Assembly: GCA_964559135.1 (NCBI GenBank)
Contig: CAZLGG010000001.1
Span: 78,974 to 142,973 of the forward strand
Reading direction: 5' to 3'
DNA: 64,000 nucleotides
From: DRQF01 sp964559135
Lineage (GTDB): Bacteria > Planctomycetota > GCA-002687715 > DRQF01
Shown: positions 49,386 to 58,278 of the stretch, one piece after another
Numbering within the stretch: the stretch's first letter is position 1
Layout of the letters: each line of letters starts with the position of its first letter
The notes under the pieces: model-generated
What the model saw: only the letters and a program-made list of their open reading frames with translations
Database searches by the model: none
What the model was told of the DNA's origin: nothing
Program-made: the position numbers and the translations under genes

Positions 49386-50042
49386 ATGGGTCAGAAGATT
49401 CATCCCACCGGATTCCGCATCGGTGTCACTCTCCCGTGGATCAGCCGCTGGAATGCGTCCAAGAAGGACTTTCCTCGCCTGATCGCGGAAGACGCCCGAA
49501 TTCGCGAGTTCATTCAGAAGAACTACGACTACGCCGGCGTCTCGAAGATCGAGATCGAGCGGTCCGGGGACAACGTCACCGTCATCATCTCCACCGCTCG
49601 CCCGGGGCTTCTGATCGGGCGTAAGGGCAAGAAGTTGGACGAGATGAAGGTGGACTTGCAAAAGCTGCTCGGTAGCGACAACCGGGTGATGAAAGTTCAC
49701 ATCACGGAACTCGGTCGTCCCGAGTTGGATGCCGAGATCGTAGGTCAGAGCATTCGGGAGCAGCTGCAAAAGCGCATCGCTTTCCGCCGCATTCTTCGCA
49801 AGACCCTTCCCGCCACCATGGCGGCGGGTGCCGAGGGGATCAAGGTGCGTTTGGCGGGGCGACTCGGCGGAGCCGAAATGGCGCGCGTGATGATTCAAAC
49901 GGAGGGCCGGGTTCCTCTGACCACCTTGAACGCTGACATCAGCTACGCCTGTGTGGTGGCACGCACCACCTATGGAGTGATTGGAGTCAAGGTCTGGATC
50001 AATCGTGGGGAATTTGGGGACGACCAGCGTCCGCGACTTTGA
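49386..50042 (+). CDS. rpsC: 30S ribosomal protein S3
   Basis: A 218-residue S3 with a KH domain (VTVIISTARPGLLIGRKGKKLDEM) and the C-terminal mRNA-entry domain (GIKVRLAGRLGGAEMAR, TLNADISYACVVARTTYG). The ATG follows rplV closely; GGGGCGAGGAG provides the ribosome site. Confidence 0.98.
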   Translation: MGQKIHPTGFRIGVTLPWISRWNASKKDFPRLIAEDARIREFIQKNYDYAGVSKIEIERSGDNVTVIISTARPGLLIGRKGKKLDEMKVDLQKLLGSDNRVMKVHITELGRPELDAEIVGQSIREQLQKRIAFRRILRKTLPATMAAGAEGIKVRLAGRLGGAEMARVMIQTEGRVPLTTLNADISYACVVARTTYGVIGVKVWINRGEFGDDQRPRL

Positions 50043-50070
50043 GCGCGGGTTCTGACGAGGAGATCAAACC

Positions 50071-50493
50071 ATGGCTCTGATGCCAAAGAGAGTCAAGCAC
50101 AGAAAGCAGCAGCGCGGACGCATCCGCACGAAGGCGGCGCGTGGCAACACGGTGGCCTTCGGGGATTACGGGCTGCAAGCTCTCGAACCGGGATGGATCA
50201 CGGCACGCCAGATCGAGGCTGGCCGTATTTCCGCCAACCAGGTGGCGAGAACGGTCGGGGGCCGTATCTGGATTCGCATCTTCCCCCACAAGCCGGTCAC
50301 CTCGACGCCCCTCGAAACCCGGATGGGTAAGGGCAAGGGTGACATCGAGTTCTGGTGCGCCGTCATCAAGGAGGGGACCATCCTCTACGAGGTGGGCGGC
50401 GTTCCCGAGGAAGTGGCCCGCAAGGCGATGGCCCGGACCGCGCACAAGTTGCCGATTCGGTGCCGCCTCGTTCGTAGGAGGCACAGAACATGA
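50071..50493 (+). CDS. rplP: 50S ribosomal protein L16
   Basis: A 140-residue L16 contacting the A-site tRNA elbow. MPKRVKHRKQQRGR, GDYGLQALEPGWITARQIEA, WIRIFPHKPVTSTPLETRMGKG are conserved. Two extra residues (MAL) precede the common MPKR start; GAGGAG lies upstream of the chosen ATG. The stop overlaps rpmC. Confidence 0.98.
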   Translation: MALMPKRVKHRKQQRGRIRTKAARGNTVAFGDYGLQALEPGWITARQIEAGRISANQVARTVGGRIWIRIFPHKPVTSTPLETRMGKGKGDIEFWCAVIKEGTILYEVGGVPEEVARKAMARTAHKLPIRCRLVRRRHRT

Positions 50494-50711
50494 GACTGGA
50501 TGAGATTCGAGCCCAAGACGATGCGGACCTGGAGGTCGTCCTTCAGAACAGTCGACGTCAGCTTTTCGAGTTCCGACTGAAGTCGGCCACGGGGGAGAAC
50601 GAGAGCCCCCATCACGCTCGACAGCTTCGCCGCACGATCTCCCGCATCCTGACGGTCTTGAGCGAACGTAACCAAGGAATTCGCGGCCAACGACCGCACG
50701 TGAGCGAGTAG
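50490..50711 (+). CDS. rpmC: 50S ribosomal protein L29
   Basis: A 73-residue L29, a two-helix protein at the tunnel exit: MRLDEIRAQDDADLEVVLQN, then LFEFRLKSATGENESPHH and ARQLRRTISRILTVLSER. The ATG overlaps the rplP stop. Confidence 0.95.
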   Translation: MRLDEIRAQDDADLEVVLQNSRRQLFEFRLKSATGENESPHHARQLRRTISRILTVLSERNQGIRGQRPHVSE

Positions 50712-50715
50712 AGCC

Positions 50716-51012
50716 ATGAGCGAAACGACACAACGAAATCGTCGCAAGGCCGTGGTCGGCCGCGTGACCAGCGACAAGATGGCGAAGACGATCGTCGTCG
50801 AGGCGGAGAGGATGGTCGAACATCCCCACTTCCGCAAATACATCAAGCGCAGCACGACCTACAAGGCCCACGACGAGAACGAAGAAGCTCGCGTCGGCGA
50901 TGTGGTCGAGCTCATGGAGTGCCGACCCTTGTCCAAGACGAAGTACTTCCGCTTGACGCGGATCGTACGACGGGGCAAGGCCCATGCCGCCGAGCAGGGA
51001 GGTGAATCATGA
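50716..51012 (+). CDS. rpsQ: 30S ribosomal protein S17
   Basis: A 98-residue S17. RRKAVVGRVTSDKMAKTIVV, HPHFRKYIKRSTTYKAHDE and RPLSKTKYFRLTRIV mark the OB-fold family. Its stop overlaps rplN. Confidence 0.97.
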   Translation: MSETTQRNRRKAVVGRVTSDKMAKTIVVEAERMVEHPHFRKYIKRSTTYKAHDENEEARVGDVVELMECRPLSKTKYFRLTRIVRRGKAHAAEQGGES

Positions 51013-51377
51013 TTCAGATGCAGACCCGGCTCGACGTGGCCGACAACACGGGCGCGAAGGAAGTGATGTGCATCAAGGTCCTTGGCGGCTCCCGACGCCG
51101 ATATGCCAGCGTGGGGGACGTGATCAAGGGCTCGGTGAAGAAGGCGATTCCCGGCGGCAGCGTCAAGACCGGTGACGTCGTACGCGGGGTCGTCGTTCGC
51201 ACGCGCAGTGCGATGCGTCGAGCGGACGGTTCCTACGTGCGCTTCGACAAGAACGCTTTGGTGATCATCGACAACGACGGCAATCCCAAGGGTACGCGTA
51301 TCTTCGGTGCTGTGGCCCGTGAGCTGCGCCAGAAGAACTTCATGAAAATCGTGTCTCTGGCTTCGGAGGTGGTGTGA
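51009..51377 (+). CDS. rplN: 50S ribosomal protein L14
   Basis: A 122-residue L14 at the subunit interface and site of RsfS binding. MIQMQTRLDVADNTGAKEVM, GDVVRGVVVRTRSAMRRADG and the C-terminal RIFGAVARELRQKNFMKIVS are highly conserved. Overlaps rpsQ by four bases. Confidence 0.98.
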   Translation: MIQMQTRLDVADNTGAKEVMCIKVLGGSRRRYASVGDVIKGSVKKAIPGGSVKTGDVVRGVVVRTRSAMRRADGSYVRFDKNALVIIDNDGNPKGTRIFGAVARELRQKNFMKIVSLASEVV

Positions 51378-51379
51378 CC

Positions 51380-51754
51380 ATGGCTGCCCGGATCAAGAAA
51401 GACGACATCGTCATCGTCATTGCCGGCAAGGACAAAGGGCGCCAGGGTCGAGTCCTACAGGTGATGCCCGAGGCGGATCGCGTGGTCGTCCAGGGTGTGA
51501 ACATCCAGGTGCGTCACCTGAAGCAGAACCCTCAAGACCCGTCCCAGGGCGGGCGGAAGGAGAGGGAGGCGCCGATTCACATCTCCAACGTCATGCCGTG
51601 GTCCGACAAGGACGGCAAGGGCGTGCGCGTGCGGGCCGGCGAGGCCAAGGGAAAGAAGGTTCGAGTGTCTGCGGCATCGGGAGCACGCATCGTCGCGCAC
51701 GCCCCCGCCGCGGATGCGAAGCCGGCCAAGAAAAAGTCCGGCAAGGAGGAATAG
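51380..51754 (+). CDS. rplX: 50S ribosomal protein L24
   Basis: A 124-residue L24. ATG 51380 is favoured by GGAGG ten bases upstream, though GTG 51374 overlaps the rplN stop. The KOW motif is IKKDDIVIVIAGKDKGRQGR. The C-terminus is longer than usual and ends in a Lys/Ala-rich tail (AADAKPAKKKSGKEE). Confidence 0.95.
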   Translation: MAARIKKDDIVIVIAGKDKGRQGRVLQVMPEADRVVVQGVNIQVRHLKQNPQDPSQGGRKEREAPIHISNVMPWSDKDGKGVRVRAGEAKGKKVRVSAASGARIVAHAPAADAKPAKKKSGKEE

Positions 51755-51760
51755 TCGCCC

Positions 51761-52321
51761 ATGACCGCGACCAAGACAAAGCCCCGGCTGCTCGAGAAGT
51801 ACGAGAACGAAATCGTCCCCAGCCTCCGGGAGAAGTTCAAACTCGGCAATCCCCACCAGGTGCCGCGTTTGCAAAAGATCACCGTCAACATGGGAGTCGG
51901 GAGCGCCATCGAGAACAAAAAGCGCCTCGAGTCGTCGGCGCGAGACCTGGGCGTGATCACGGGGCAACGGCCTCAGATCATCAAGGCCAAGCGTTCGGTG
52001 GCCGGCTTCAAGTTGAGGCAGGGAGTGCCGATCGCATGCCGTGTCACCCTGAGGGGCGACCGCATGTGGGAGTTCCTGGATCGTCTGCTCACCTTGGCGA
52101 TTCCTCGAATTCGAGACTTCCGCGGAATCAAGCGCAAGAGTTTCGATGGACGTGGAAACTTCGCGATGGGGCTGCCCGACCAGCTCGTGTTTCCGGAGAT
52201 CCATGTGGACAAGGTGGACTGGAACCAGGGTATGGACATCGCCTTCACCATCTCGGGTGGGAACGATGCTTTGTCTCTGGAGTTGCTGACCCAGCTCGGC
52301 ATGCCCTTCCGTAAGGACTGA
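51761..52321 (+). CDS. rplE: 50S ribosomal protein L5
   Basis: A 186-residue L5 that binds 5S rRNA in the central protuberance. PRLQKITVNMGVGSA, ITGQRPQIIKAKRSVAGFKL and FDGRGNFAMGLPDQLVFPEI are signatures. Confidence 0.98.
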   Translation: MTATKTKPRLLEKYENEIVPSLREKFKLGNPHQVPRLQKITVNMGVGSAIENKKRLESSARDLGVITGQRPQIIKAKRSVAGFKLRQGVPIACRVTLRGDRMWEFLDRLLTLAIPRIRDFRGIKRKSFDGRGNFAMGLPDQLVFPEIHVDKVDWNQGMDIAFTISGGNDALSLELLTQLGMPFRKD

Positions 52322-52337
52322 ATAGGAAGAATCAATC

Positions 52338-52523
52338 GTGGCCACGAAAGCCCTGATCGAAAAGTGTCAACGCAAACCCAAATTCAAGGTTCGGGGATAC
52401 CACCGCTGCAATCTTTGCGGGCGCCCTCGCGCCTACTATCGCAAGTTCGGACTTTGTCGGGTCTGCTTGCGGAATCTTGCCCATCAGGGCGCCATTCCCG
52501 GCCTCAAGAAGGCCAGTTGGTAG
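52338..52523 (+). CDS. rpsZ: 30S ribosomal protein S14, zinc type
   Basis: A 61-residue short S14 with GTG start and AGGAAGA upstream. Four cysteines (C24, C27, C40, C43: CNLC and CRVC) form the zinc ribbon of the type Z form. FGLCRVCLRNLAHQGAIPG is diagnostic. Confidence 0.97.
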   Translation: MATKALIEKCQRKPKFKVRGYHRCNLCGRPRAYYRKFGLCRVCLRNLAHQGAIPGLKKASW

Positions 52524-52576
52524 GCCATGAGTTACACACACACACCGGGCTCTTCGATTGAACGAGGAACGCTGAA

Positions 52577-52981
52577 ATGAGCATGACCGATCCGATCGCG
52601 GACATGTTGACACGCATCCGCAATGCAAATGCCATCAAACGGCGGAGCGTCGACATGCCGCTGAGCAAGATCAAACTGGGCATCGCGGAGACGCTGAAGC
52701 GCAGTGGATTCATCAACGACTTCCGGGTGATGGAAGGGGAACGCCCCATCGATCGCACGCTGCGGATCGATCTCAGGTACGGTCCTGACGGGGAGTTCGT
52801 CATCAACGAAATCAAGCGTTACAGCAAGCCCGGTTGCCGGGTTTATCGAGGCGCGAAGGAACTGCCGAAGGTTTTGGACGGGCTGGGAATCGCCATCGTG
52901 AGCACCTCCCACGGCATCCTGAACGATTTCGAGGCGCGACAGAAGAATTCCGGTGGCGAGGTTCTCGCCACGGTCTGGTAG
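52577..52981 (+). CDS. rpsH: 30S ribosomal protein S8
   Basis: A 134-residue S8, key assembler of the 30S central domain and in E. coli the spc-operon repressor. MTDPIADMLTRIRNANA, RYSKPGCRVYRGAKELPKVL and the C-terminal GGEVLATVW are conserved. Confidence 0.98.
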   Translation: MSMTDPIADMLTRIRNANAIKRRSVDMPLSKIKLGIAETLKRSGFINDFRVMEGERPIDRTLRIDLRYGPDGEFVINEIKRYSKPGCRVYRGAKELPKVLDGLGIAIVSTSHGILNDFEARQKNSGGEVLATVW

Positions 52982-52993
52982 GAGAGACCCACC

Positions 52994-53542
52994 ATGTCCC
53001 TCATTGGAAAAAAACCGGTTGCCATTCCCGCCGGGGTCACCGTCCAGGTGGAAGGTGACGAGGTGAAGGTCAAGGGGCCGAAGGGCGAACTGACGCAGTC
53101 GTTCGAACCCTATTACGTGGCCGTCGAGGTGGACGGAACGGATGTGAAGGTCACGGCGAAGGCCGAGTCCCGGGCCCACAGCGCTCGGCACGGCCTCTAT
53201 CGTTCCCTGATTTTCAACATGGTCGAAGGGTGCGCCAAGGGCTTCGAGCGCCAGTTGGAAATCAATGGCGTGGGCTACACGGCGAAGGCCGGCGGCCCGT
53301 CGAAGCTGACCTTGAACATCGGCTTTTGCCACCCGGTGGAGTTCGAGATGCCGAAGGGTGTCACGGTCGAGACGCCTTCGAACACGCGCATCATCATCAA
53401 GGGCGCGGACAAGCAGGCCGTGGGACAGATGGCGGCCAACATTCGCAGGGTGCGTCCCCCCGAGCCCTACAAGGGCAAGGGTATCAAGTACGTGGAAGAG
53501 CAGATTCGTCGGAAGGCCGGTAAGGCCGTGGCCGGCAAGTAG
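52994..53542 (+). CDS. rplF: 50S ribosomal protein L6
   Basis: A 182-residue L6 near the sarcin-ricin loop. MSLIGKKPVAIPAGVTVQVE, VKGPKGELTQSF and the C-terminal RRVRPPEPYKGKGIKYVEE are family marks. Two repeated L6 domains span the protein. Confidence 0.98.
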   Translation: MSLIGKKPVAIPAGVTVQVEGDEVKVKGPKGELTQSFEPYYVAVEVDGTDVKVTAKAESRAHSARHGLYRSLIFNMVEGCAKGFERQLEINGVGYTAKAGGPSKLTLNIGFCHPVEFEMPKGVTVETPSNTRIIIKGADKQAVGQMAANIRRVRPPEPYKGKGIKYVEEQIRRKAGKAVAGK

Positions 53543-53553
53543 GAGTCTTCAAG

Positions 53554-53928
53554 GTGTCGAGCAGAACGATCATTCAAAAGCGGAAGCGCCGCCTTCGTCG
53601 GAAGTTGGGTGTGCGGAAGAAGCTCTTCGGTACGGAGACGCGGCCCCGGCTGACGGTTTTCCGCTCCTCGAAGCACATCTACGCGCAACTCGTCGACGAC
53701 ATGAACGGGCGAACCCTGGTGTCGGCGTCGACGGCCTGCAAGGAGTTGCGTTCTGCGATCCCTCACGGCGGGAACGTTGCGGCCGCAAAGGCTGTCGGCG
53801 AGAAGCTGGCGGAGCGGGCGTCGGCGGCGGGCATCAAGTCCGTCGTCTTCGATCGAAACGGATTCAAGTACCATGGCCGCCTCCAGGCGTTGGCCGAAGC
53901 GGCGAGAGAAAAGGGGCTCGAGTTCTGA
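53554..53928 (+). CDS. rplR: 50S ribosomal protein L18
   Basis: A 124-residue L18, 5S rRNA binder. GTG start with AGGAG 8 bases upstream. RPRLTVFRSSKHIYAQLVDD, AKAVGEKLAERASAAGI and FDRNGFKYHGRLQALAEAAR are diagnostic. One base overlaps rpsE. Confidence 0.98.
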   Translation: MSSRTIIQKRKRRLRRKLGVRKKLFGTETRPRLTVFRSSKHIYAQLVDDMNGRTLVSASTACKELRSAIPHGGNVAAAKAVGEKLAERASAAGIKSVVFDRNGFKYHGRLQALAEAAREKGLEF

Positions 53929-54467
53929 TGGCAAATCCCAGAGGCAACAATCAGGGGCGCGGACGCCGGGGACGCGACGGCCGTGGCGATCAGGCGGATT
54001 CCGAGTTTCGCGAACCGACCGTCGTCACCATCAACCGCTGCGCGGCCGTGGTGAAGGGTGGTCGACGCTTCAGCTTCTCGGCCCTCATCGTGATGGGCGA
54101 TGGCCGCGGTCGGGTCGGTCACGGCTTTGGCAAGGCGAAGGACGTCGCCGGCGCCATCGAGAAGGGAAACAAGGATGCTCGCCGGAACATGGTGAAGATT
54201 GCCATGGCGGGATCGACGATTCCCCATCAGATCGTCGGTCGCTTCGGCGCGGCGCGCGTGAAGTTGCGTCCGGCGCCCAAGGGGCGAGGTATCGTCGCCT
54301 GCGCGGCGGTGCGAGCCGTCCTCGAGCACGCGGGTATCCACGACATCGTCACCAAGTCCCTCGGGAACAACAATCCCATCAACTTGGTGAAGGCCACCTT
54401 GGACGCCATCAGCCGCCTTCGCACGAAGGAACAGGTCGAGGCTCTGCGCGGAGTGAAAATCGGATGA
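53928..54467 (+). CDS. rpsE: 30S ribosomal protein S5
   Basis: A 179-residue S5. The ATG at 53928 overlaps the rplR stop; the much longer upstream frame is inside rplF and rplR. A Gly/Arg-rich N-terminus (RGNNQGRGRRGRDGRGD) precedes NRCAAVVKGGRRFSFSALIV, GHGFGKAKDV and GNNNPINLVKATLDAI. It helps mRNA unwinding and fidelity. Its stop overlaps rplO; rpmD is missing between them. Confidence 0.98.
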   Translation: MANPRGNNQGRGRRGRDGRGDQADSEFREPTVVTINRCAAVVKGGRRFSFSALIVMGDGRGRVGHGFGKAKDVAGAIEKGNKDARRNMVKIAMAGSTIPHQIVGRFGAARVKLRPAPKGRGIVACAAVRAVLEHAGIHDIVTKSLGNNNPINLVKATLDAISRLRTKEQVEALRGVKIG

Positions 54468-54916
54468 ATCTCTCGGATCTCAATGCCGTGCCGATGAAGC
54501 GCAAGTTCCGGAAACGGAAGGGGCGCGGACCCGGTTCGGGCGCAGGCAAGACGGCCGGGCGCGGTACCAAGGGACAGAGGTCGCGTTCAGGTTTCTCTCG
54601 ACGGATGGGTTTCGAAGGCGGGCAGATGCCCCTCTATCGTCGCCTGCCCAAGAAGGGTTTCACCAACGCGCTCTTCAAGGTCGAGTACGAGATCGTCAAC
54701 ACCGGGCAGCTCGAGCTGTTCGACGAGGGGACCACCGTCGACCTCGAGGCCTTGAAGACCCACGGCTTGGTCAAGAAGAACACGAAGAGGGTGAAGATCC
54801 TTGGGAAGGGAACCTTGGGCAAAAGCTTGGTCATCAAGGCCGACAAGTTCAGCGCGACGGCGCGCCGGATGATCGAGGAGGTCGGAGGGACCGCCGAGGA
54901 GTTGAAGGCGCAATGA
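54464..54916 (+). CDS. rplO: 50S ribosomal protein L15
   Basis: A 150-residue L15. MNLSDLNAVPMKRKFRKRKG starts the family pattern; GPGSGAGKTAGRGTKGQRSR and FEGGQMPLYRRLPKKGF follow. It starts inside the rpsE stop and overlaps secY. Confidence 0.97.
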   Translation: MNLSDLNAVPMKRKFRKRKGRGPGSGAGKTAGRGTKGQRSRSGFSRRMGFEGGQMPLYRRLPKKGFTNALFKVEYEIVNTGQLELFDEGTTVDLEALKTHGLVKKNTKRVKILGKGTLGKSLVIKADKFSATARRMIEEVGGTAEELKAQ

Positions 54917-56277
54917 GCGGCACCAGCGCATTTCTGAACGTCTTCAAATTGCCTGAGCTCAGGAAGAAGATCTTCATCACGCTGGCGTTGCTCTTCGTCT
55001 ACCGGATCGGGTTCCACATTCCTCTTCCGGGGACGAACGTTCTCGTCCTGCGAGGGGTGGAGGACCAGATCTCGGGCAACGCGGTGTTGGGCCTCATGAA
55101 CGTTCTTTCGGGCGGGCGGCTCCAGTTCCCGGTGCTGTTCTCCTTGGGCATTCTCCCCTACATCAGCGCCTCGATTATCTTCAGCCTCCTTGTGAAGGTG
55201 ATTCCCCAGTTGGAAGCCCTTTCGAAGGAGGGGCCGGCCGGTCAGCGGAAGATCAACCAGTTGACTCGATTGGCGACGGTCCCTCTCTGCGTCATTCAGG
55301 GACTGATCCTCGCCTTCACCCAGTTCAAGAGCTTGAAAGGCACCGTCTACGGCCAGAACGTCGAGGACTTCATGGTGCCGCTGCTCCACAGCGACAGTTT
55401 CTTCGCCAGCATCGGGGCGGTCCTCATGATCGTCGCCGGGTTGACGGCGGGGACGCTTTTCATCATGTGGCTGGGTGAACAGATCACGGAATACGGCATC
55501 GGCAACGGCGCCTCCCTGATCATCATGGCGGGCATCATCGCGGCCTTGCCGGCGGCTGCCGGTCGCATCATCAGTGATGCCGTGGAGAATCGCAGTCGGA
55601 TTCTCATCATCGCCGTTCTGGTCCTGTCCTATGTGGGTGTCGTCCTGGCGGTGGTGATGATCACCAAGGGGCAAAGGCGAATACCGATTCAGCAGGCGAA
55701 GCTGATGAAGGGGCGCCGTATGTACGGCGGAGCGCGCCACTATCTCCCGCTGCGGGTGAACATGGCGAACGTGATGCCCGTGATCTTTGCGGCGAGTCTC
55801 TTGATGTTCCCGAACCTCATCAGCAACGCTCTTGGCAACACGGAGCCGCTTCTTTCCCCCGGTGGCTGGTGGTACGTCACCCTCGAGATCGTCTTGATCT
55901 TCTTCTTCAGCTTCTTCTGGACATCCATGATGTTCCAACCCCAGGAGATGGCCAACAACCTGAAGGAGCACGGTTCATTCGTCCCGGGCATTCGACCCGG
56001 TCGCAAGACCGCCGAGTACCTGGAGCGGATCATGGTGCGCATCACCCTGGCGGGAGCTGCGTTCCTGGCCGTGATCGCCATCATTCCCACGATCGTCACG
56101 GGCTCTCTCAACGTCGACTGGATGACCGCGCGATTCCTCGGCGGTACCGGAATCCTCATCGTCGTGGGTGTGGCGTTGGATCTCGTGGACAAGTTGAATG
56201 CGGAACTGATGACGCGCAACTACGACGGTTTCATGGGTTCGTCCGCATCGAAGAAAGGCGCCCGCGGCGGGCGCTGA
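54913..56277 (+). CDS. secY: protein translocase subunit SecY
   Basis: A 454-residue SecY with ten predicted membrane helices. KIFITLALLFVYRIGFHIPL forms the first; FSLGILPYISASIIFSL, QRKINQLTRLATV, LGEQITEYGIGNGASLII and LKEHGSFVPGIRPGRKTAEY are family signatures. Together with SecE (33161) it makes the protein-conducting channel. Confidence 0.98.
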   Translation: MSGTSAFLNVFKLPELRKKIFITLALLFVYRIGFHIPLPGTNVLVLRGVEDQISGNAVLGLMNVLSGGRLQFPVLFSLGILPYISASIIFSLLVKVIPQLEALSKEGPAGQRKINQLTRLATVPLCVIQGLILAFTQFKSLKGTVYGQNVEDFMVPLLHSDSFFASIGAVLMIVAGLTAGTLFIMWLGEQITEYGIGNGASLIIMAGIIAALPAAAGRIISDAVENRSRILIIAVLVLSYVGVVLAVVMITKGQRRIPIQQAKLMKGRRMYGGARHYLPLRVNMANVMPVIFAASLLMFPNLISNALGNTEPLLSPGGWWYVTLEIVLIFFFSFFWTSMMFQPQEMANNLKEHGSFVPGIRPGRKTAEYLERIMVRITLAGAAFLAVIAIIPTIVTGSLNVDWMTARFLGGTGILIVVGVALDLVDKLNAELMTRNYDGFMGSSASKKGARGGR

Positions 56278-56282
56278 AGGAC

Positions 56283-56945
56283 GTGAGCGAAGACATCAAA
56301 AAGCTCGTTTTCCTTGGCCCTCCGGGAGCCGGCAAGGGCACCCAGGCCGTACGCTTGGAAGCCGAACACGCCTGGACGCACATCTCCACCGGAGACATGC
56401 TGCGGGCGGCCGTTCGTGCCGGCACGGAAGTCGGTCTGAAGGCCAAAGGGTTCATGGACGCGGGAGAGTTGATTCCCGACGACATCATGTGCCAGATGGT
56501 CCTCGAGCGATTGAATCAGCCGGACTGCGCCAAGGGGTGGATCCTCGACGGATTTCCGCGGACTGCGGTTCAGGCCGAGGTCTTGGACGAGTCTTTGGAG
56601 GACCATCATTGGACCTTGGACGCGTGTGTCTACTTCCACATCCAGTGGCGGGTCCTCGTCGAACGCCTCTCCGGCCGATTGAGCTGCAAGCAGTGTGGGG
56701 CCGTCTATCACCAAATCTACTCGCCGCCGAAGCAGGACAACCTCTGTGACCTGTGTGGCGGAGAACTTTTTCAAAGGGAGGATGACCGGCGGGAGGCGGT
56801 GGAACACCGGCTCCAGGTCTACAAGAAATCCACGAAGTCGTTGGTGGAGTATTACCAACAAAAAGGGAAGCTCGTGACCGTCGAGGCGGAAGGCTCGATG
56901 GATGAGGTTTCCGAGCGGCTTGAGGCCGCTCTAGCGGCTTTGTAG
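56283..56945 (+). CDS. adk: adenylate kinase with zinc-type LID
   Basis: A 220-residue adenylate kinase. GTG 56283 is the only start before the P-loop GPPGAGKGT (12-20); its ribosome site is poorly spaced, and coupling to secY five bases upstream probably helps. STGDMLRAAV, LDGFPRTAVQAE and the LID with C-x2-C...C-x2-C (CKQC, CDLC) are seen. It interconverts ATP, ADP and AMP. Confidence 0.96.
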   Translation: MSEDIKKLVFLGPPGAGKGTQAVRLEAEHAWTHISTGDMLRAAVRAGTEVGLKAKGFMDAGELIPDDIMCQMVLERLNQPDCAKGWILDGFPRTAVQAEVLDESLEDHHWTLDACVYFHIQWRVLVERLSGRLSCKQCGAVYHQIYSPPKQDNLCDLCGGELFQREDDRREAVEHRLQVYKKSTKSLVEYYQQKGKLVTVEAEGSMDEVSERLEAALAAL

Positions 56946-56977
56946 AATCGCGGGCTTCCAACAGTCGGCACGATGTC

Positions 56978-57754
56978 ATGATCTTCTATAAGTCCCGGCG
57001 TGAAATAGACTTGATGCAACACGCCGGTCAGGTCCTGGCTCAGTTGTTTGACCGTGTGGAAGAAAAAATCGTTCCCGGCGTGACCACGGGGCAACTGGAT
57101 GAATGCATTCACCGATGGATGCTGGAAGAAGGTTGCATCCCAAGTTTTCTGGGATATAGAGGGTTTCCCGCCGTGAGTTGCATCTCCGTCAACGAGGAGG
57201 TGGTTCACGGCATTCCAGGGCCCAAGAGGCTTGTCGAGGGTGACCTGGTCACGTTGGACCTCGGAGTGATCTGGCAGGGCTATCACGCGGATGCCGCCCG
57301 ATCCTACGGGGTGGGGTCGATGAGCCGGGAGGCTTCCGACCTCATGCGGGCGACGGAAGAGGCCCTCGACCGAGGGTTGGAAGCCGTGAGTTTGGGAGGA
57401 CGGGTGAGCGACGTGGGCGCGGCCGTCCAGAGTTATGCCGAGAGCTTGGGCTACTCGGTGGTCAAGGACTACGTCGGCCATGGCATAGGACGGGACTTGC
57501 ATGAGGAGCCGCAAGTCCCCAACTATGTCGATCGCGGTCGACGACGTCGCGATCACCTTCTCAAGAAGGGATTGGTGATCGCGGTGGAGCCCATGTTGAA
57601 CATGGGGACGGATGAGGTCGAGCTCCTCGACGACGGATGGACCGTGGTGACGAAGGACGGGAAACTCTCCTGCCATTTCGAGGACACGGTCGCCATCACG
57701 GACGAGGGGCCGGTGGTTCTCACTCGCCCCCTGGAGACGGGACGGAAACGATGA
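56978..57754 (+). CDS. map: methionine aminopeptidase, type I
   Basis: A 258-residue enzyme removing the initiator Met. Metal ligands are in LDLGVIWQGYHADAARS (two Asp), HGIGRDLHEEP (His), VEPMLNMG (Glu) and FEDTVAITDEG (Glu). The usual secY-adk-map order is kept, and its stop overlaps rpmJ. Confidence 0.98.
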   Translation: MIFYKSRREIDLMQHAGQVLAQLFDRVEEKIVPGVTTGQLDECIHRWMLEEGCIPSFLGYRGFPAVSCISVNEEVVHGIPGPKRLVEGDLVTLDLGVIWQGYHADAARSYGVGSMSREASDLMRATEEALDRGLEAVSLGGRVSDVGAAVQSYAESLGYSVVKDYVGHGIGRDLHEEPQVPNYVDRGRRRRDHLLKKGLVIAVEPMLNMGTDEVELLDDGWTVVTKDGKLSCHFEDTVAITDEGPVVLTRPLETGRKR

Positions 57755-57867
57755 AAGTCAAAGCTTCGGTGAAGCGGATTTGCGAAAGCTGTCGCGTCGT
57801 GCGCCGCAGAGGTGTGGTGCGGATCATTTGCAAGGCCAATCCTCGGCACAAGCAGAGGCAAGGCTGA
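57751..57867 (+). CDS. rpmJ: 50S ribosomal protein L36, zinc type
   Basis: A 38-residue L36 starting within the map stop codon: MKVKASVKRICESC, then RRGVVRIICKANPRHKQRQG. C11, C14, C27 and H32 form the zinc site of the C+ form. infA, which usually precedes it, is missing. Confidence 0.97.
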   Translation: MKVKASVKRICESCRVVRRRGVVRIICKANPRHKQRQG

Positions 57868-57894
57868 GGACCCTAGGAAGAGGTAGAGCAAAGC

Positions 57895-58263
57895 ATGGCT
57901 CGTATCGCCGGCATCGACATTCCCAACGACAAGCGGCTCAAGATCGCTTTGCGTTATATCTACGGCATCGGACCCCATAAGGCTCTCGAGATCTGTCGGT
58001 CCACGGACCTGGATCCCGAGAAGAAGGCCCGAGAGCTCACTGAAGAGGAAGTGACTCGGATCGGCGCCGAGATCGAGAAGAATCACGTGGTGGAAGGTCA
58101 GCTCCGCCGCCAGATCATCTCGAATATTCAGCGTCTCAAGGACATCCGCTCATACCGGGGTTTGAGGCATATTCGTGGTTTGCCCGTGAGAGGTCAGCAG
58201 ACCCAGGCGAACGCACGCACCCGCAAGGGACCTCGCAAGACCGTGGCAGGCAAGAAGAAGTAA
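57895..58263 (+). CDS. rpsM: 30S ribosomal protein S13
   Basis: A 122-residue S13 in the 30S head contacting tRNA and L5. ARIAGIDIPNDKRLKIALRY, YGIGPHKALEIC, RSYRGLRHIRGLPVRGQQT and NARTRKGPRKTVAGKKK are standard. Confidence 0.98.
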   Translation: MARIAGIDIPNDKRLKIALRYIYGIGPHKALEICRSTDLDPEKKARELTEEEVTRIGAEIEKNHVVEGQLRRQIISNIQRLKDIRSYRGLRHIRGLPVRGQQTQANARTRKGPRKTVAGKKK

Positions 58264-58278
58264 GGAGGCGATCGACCC

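Noticed and set aside
57637..57750. Longer start for the L36 frame
   Set aside because: The extension lies in map; the 38-residue form is the universal L36.
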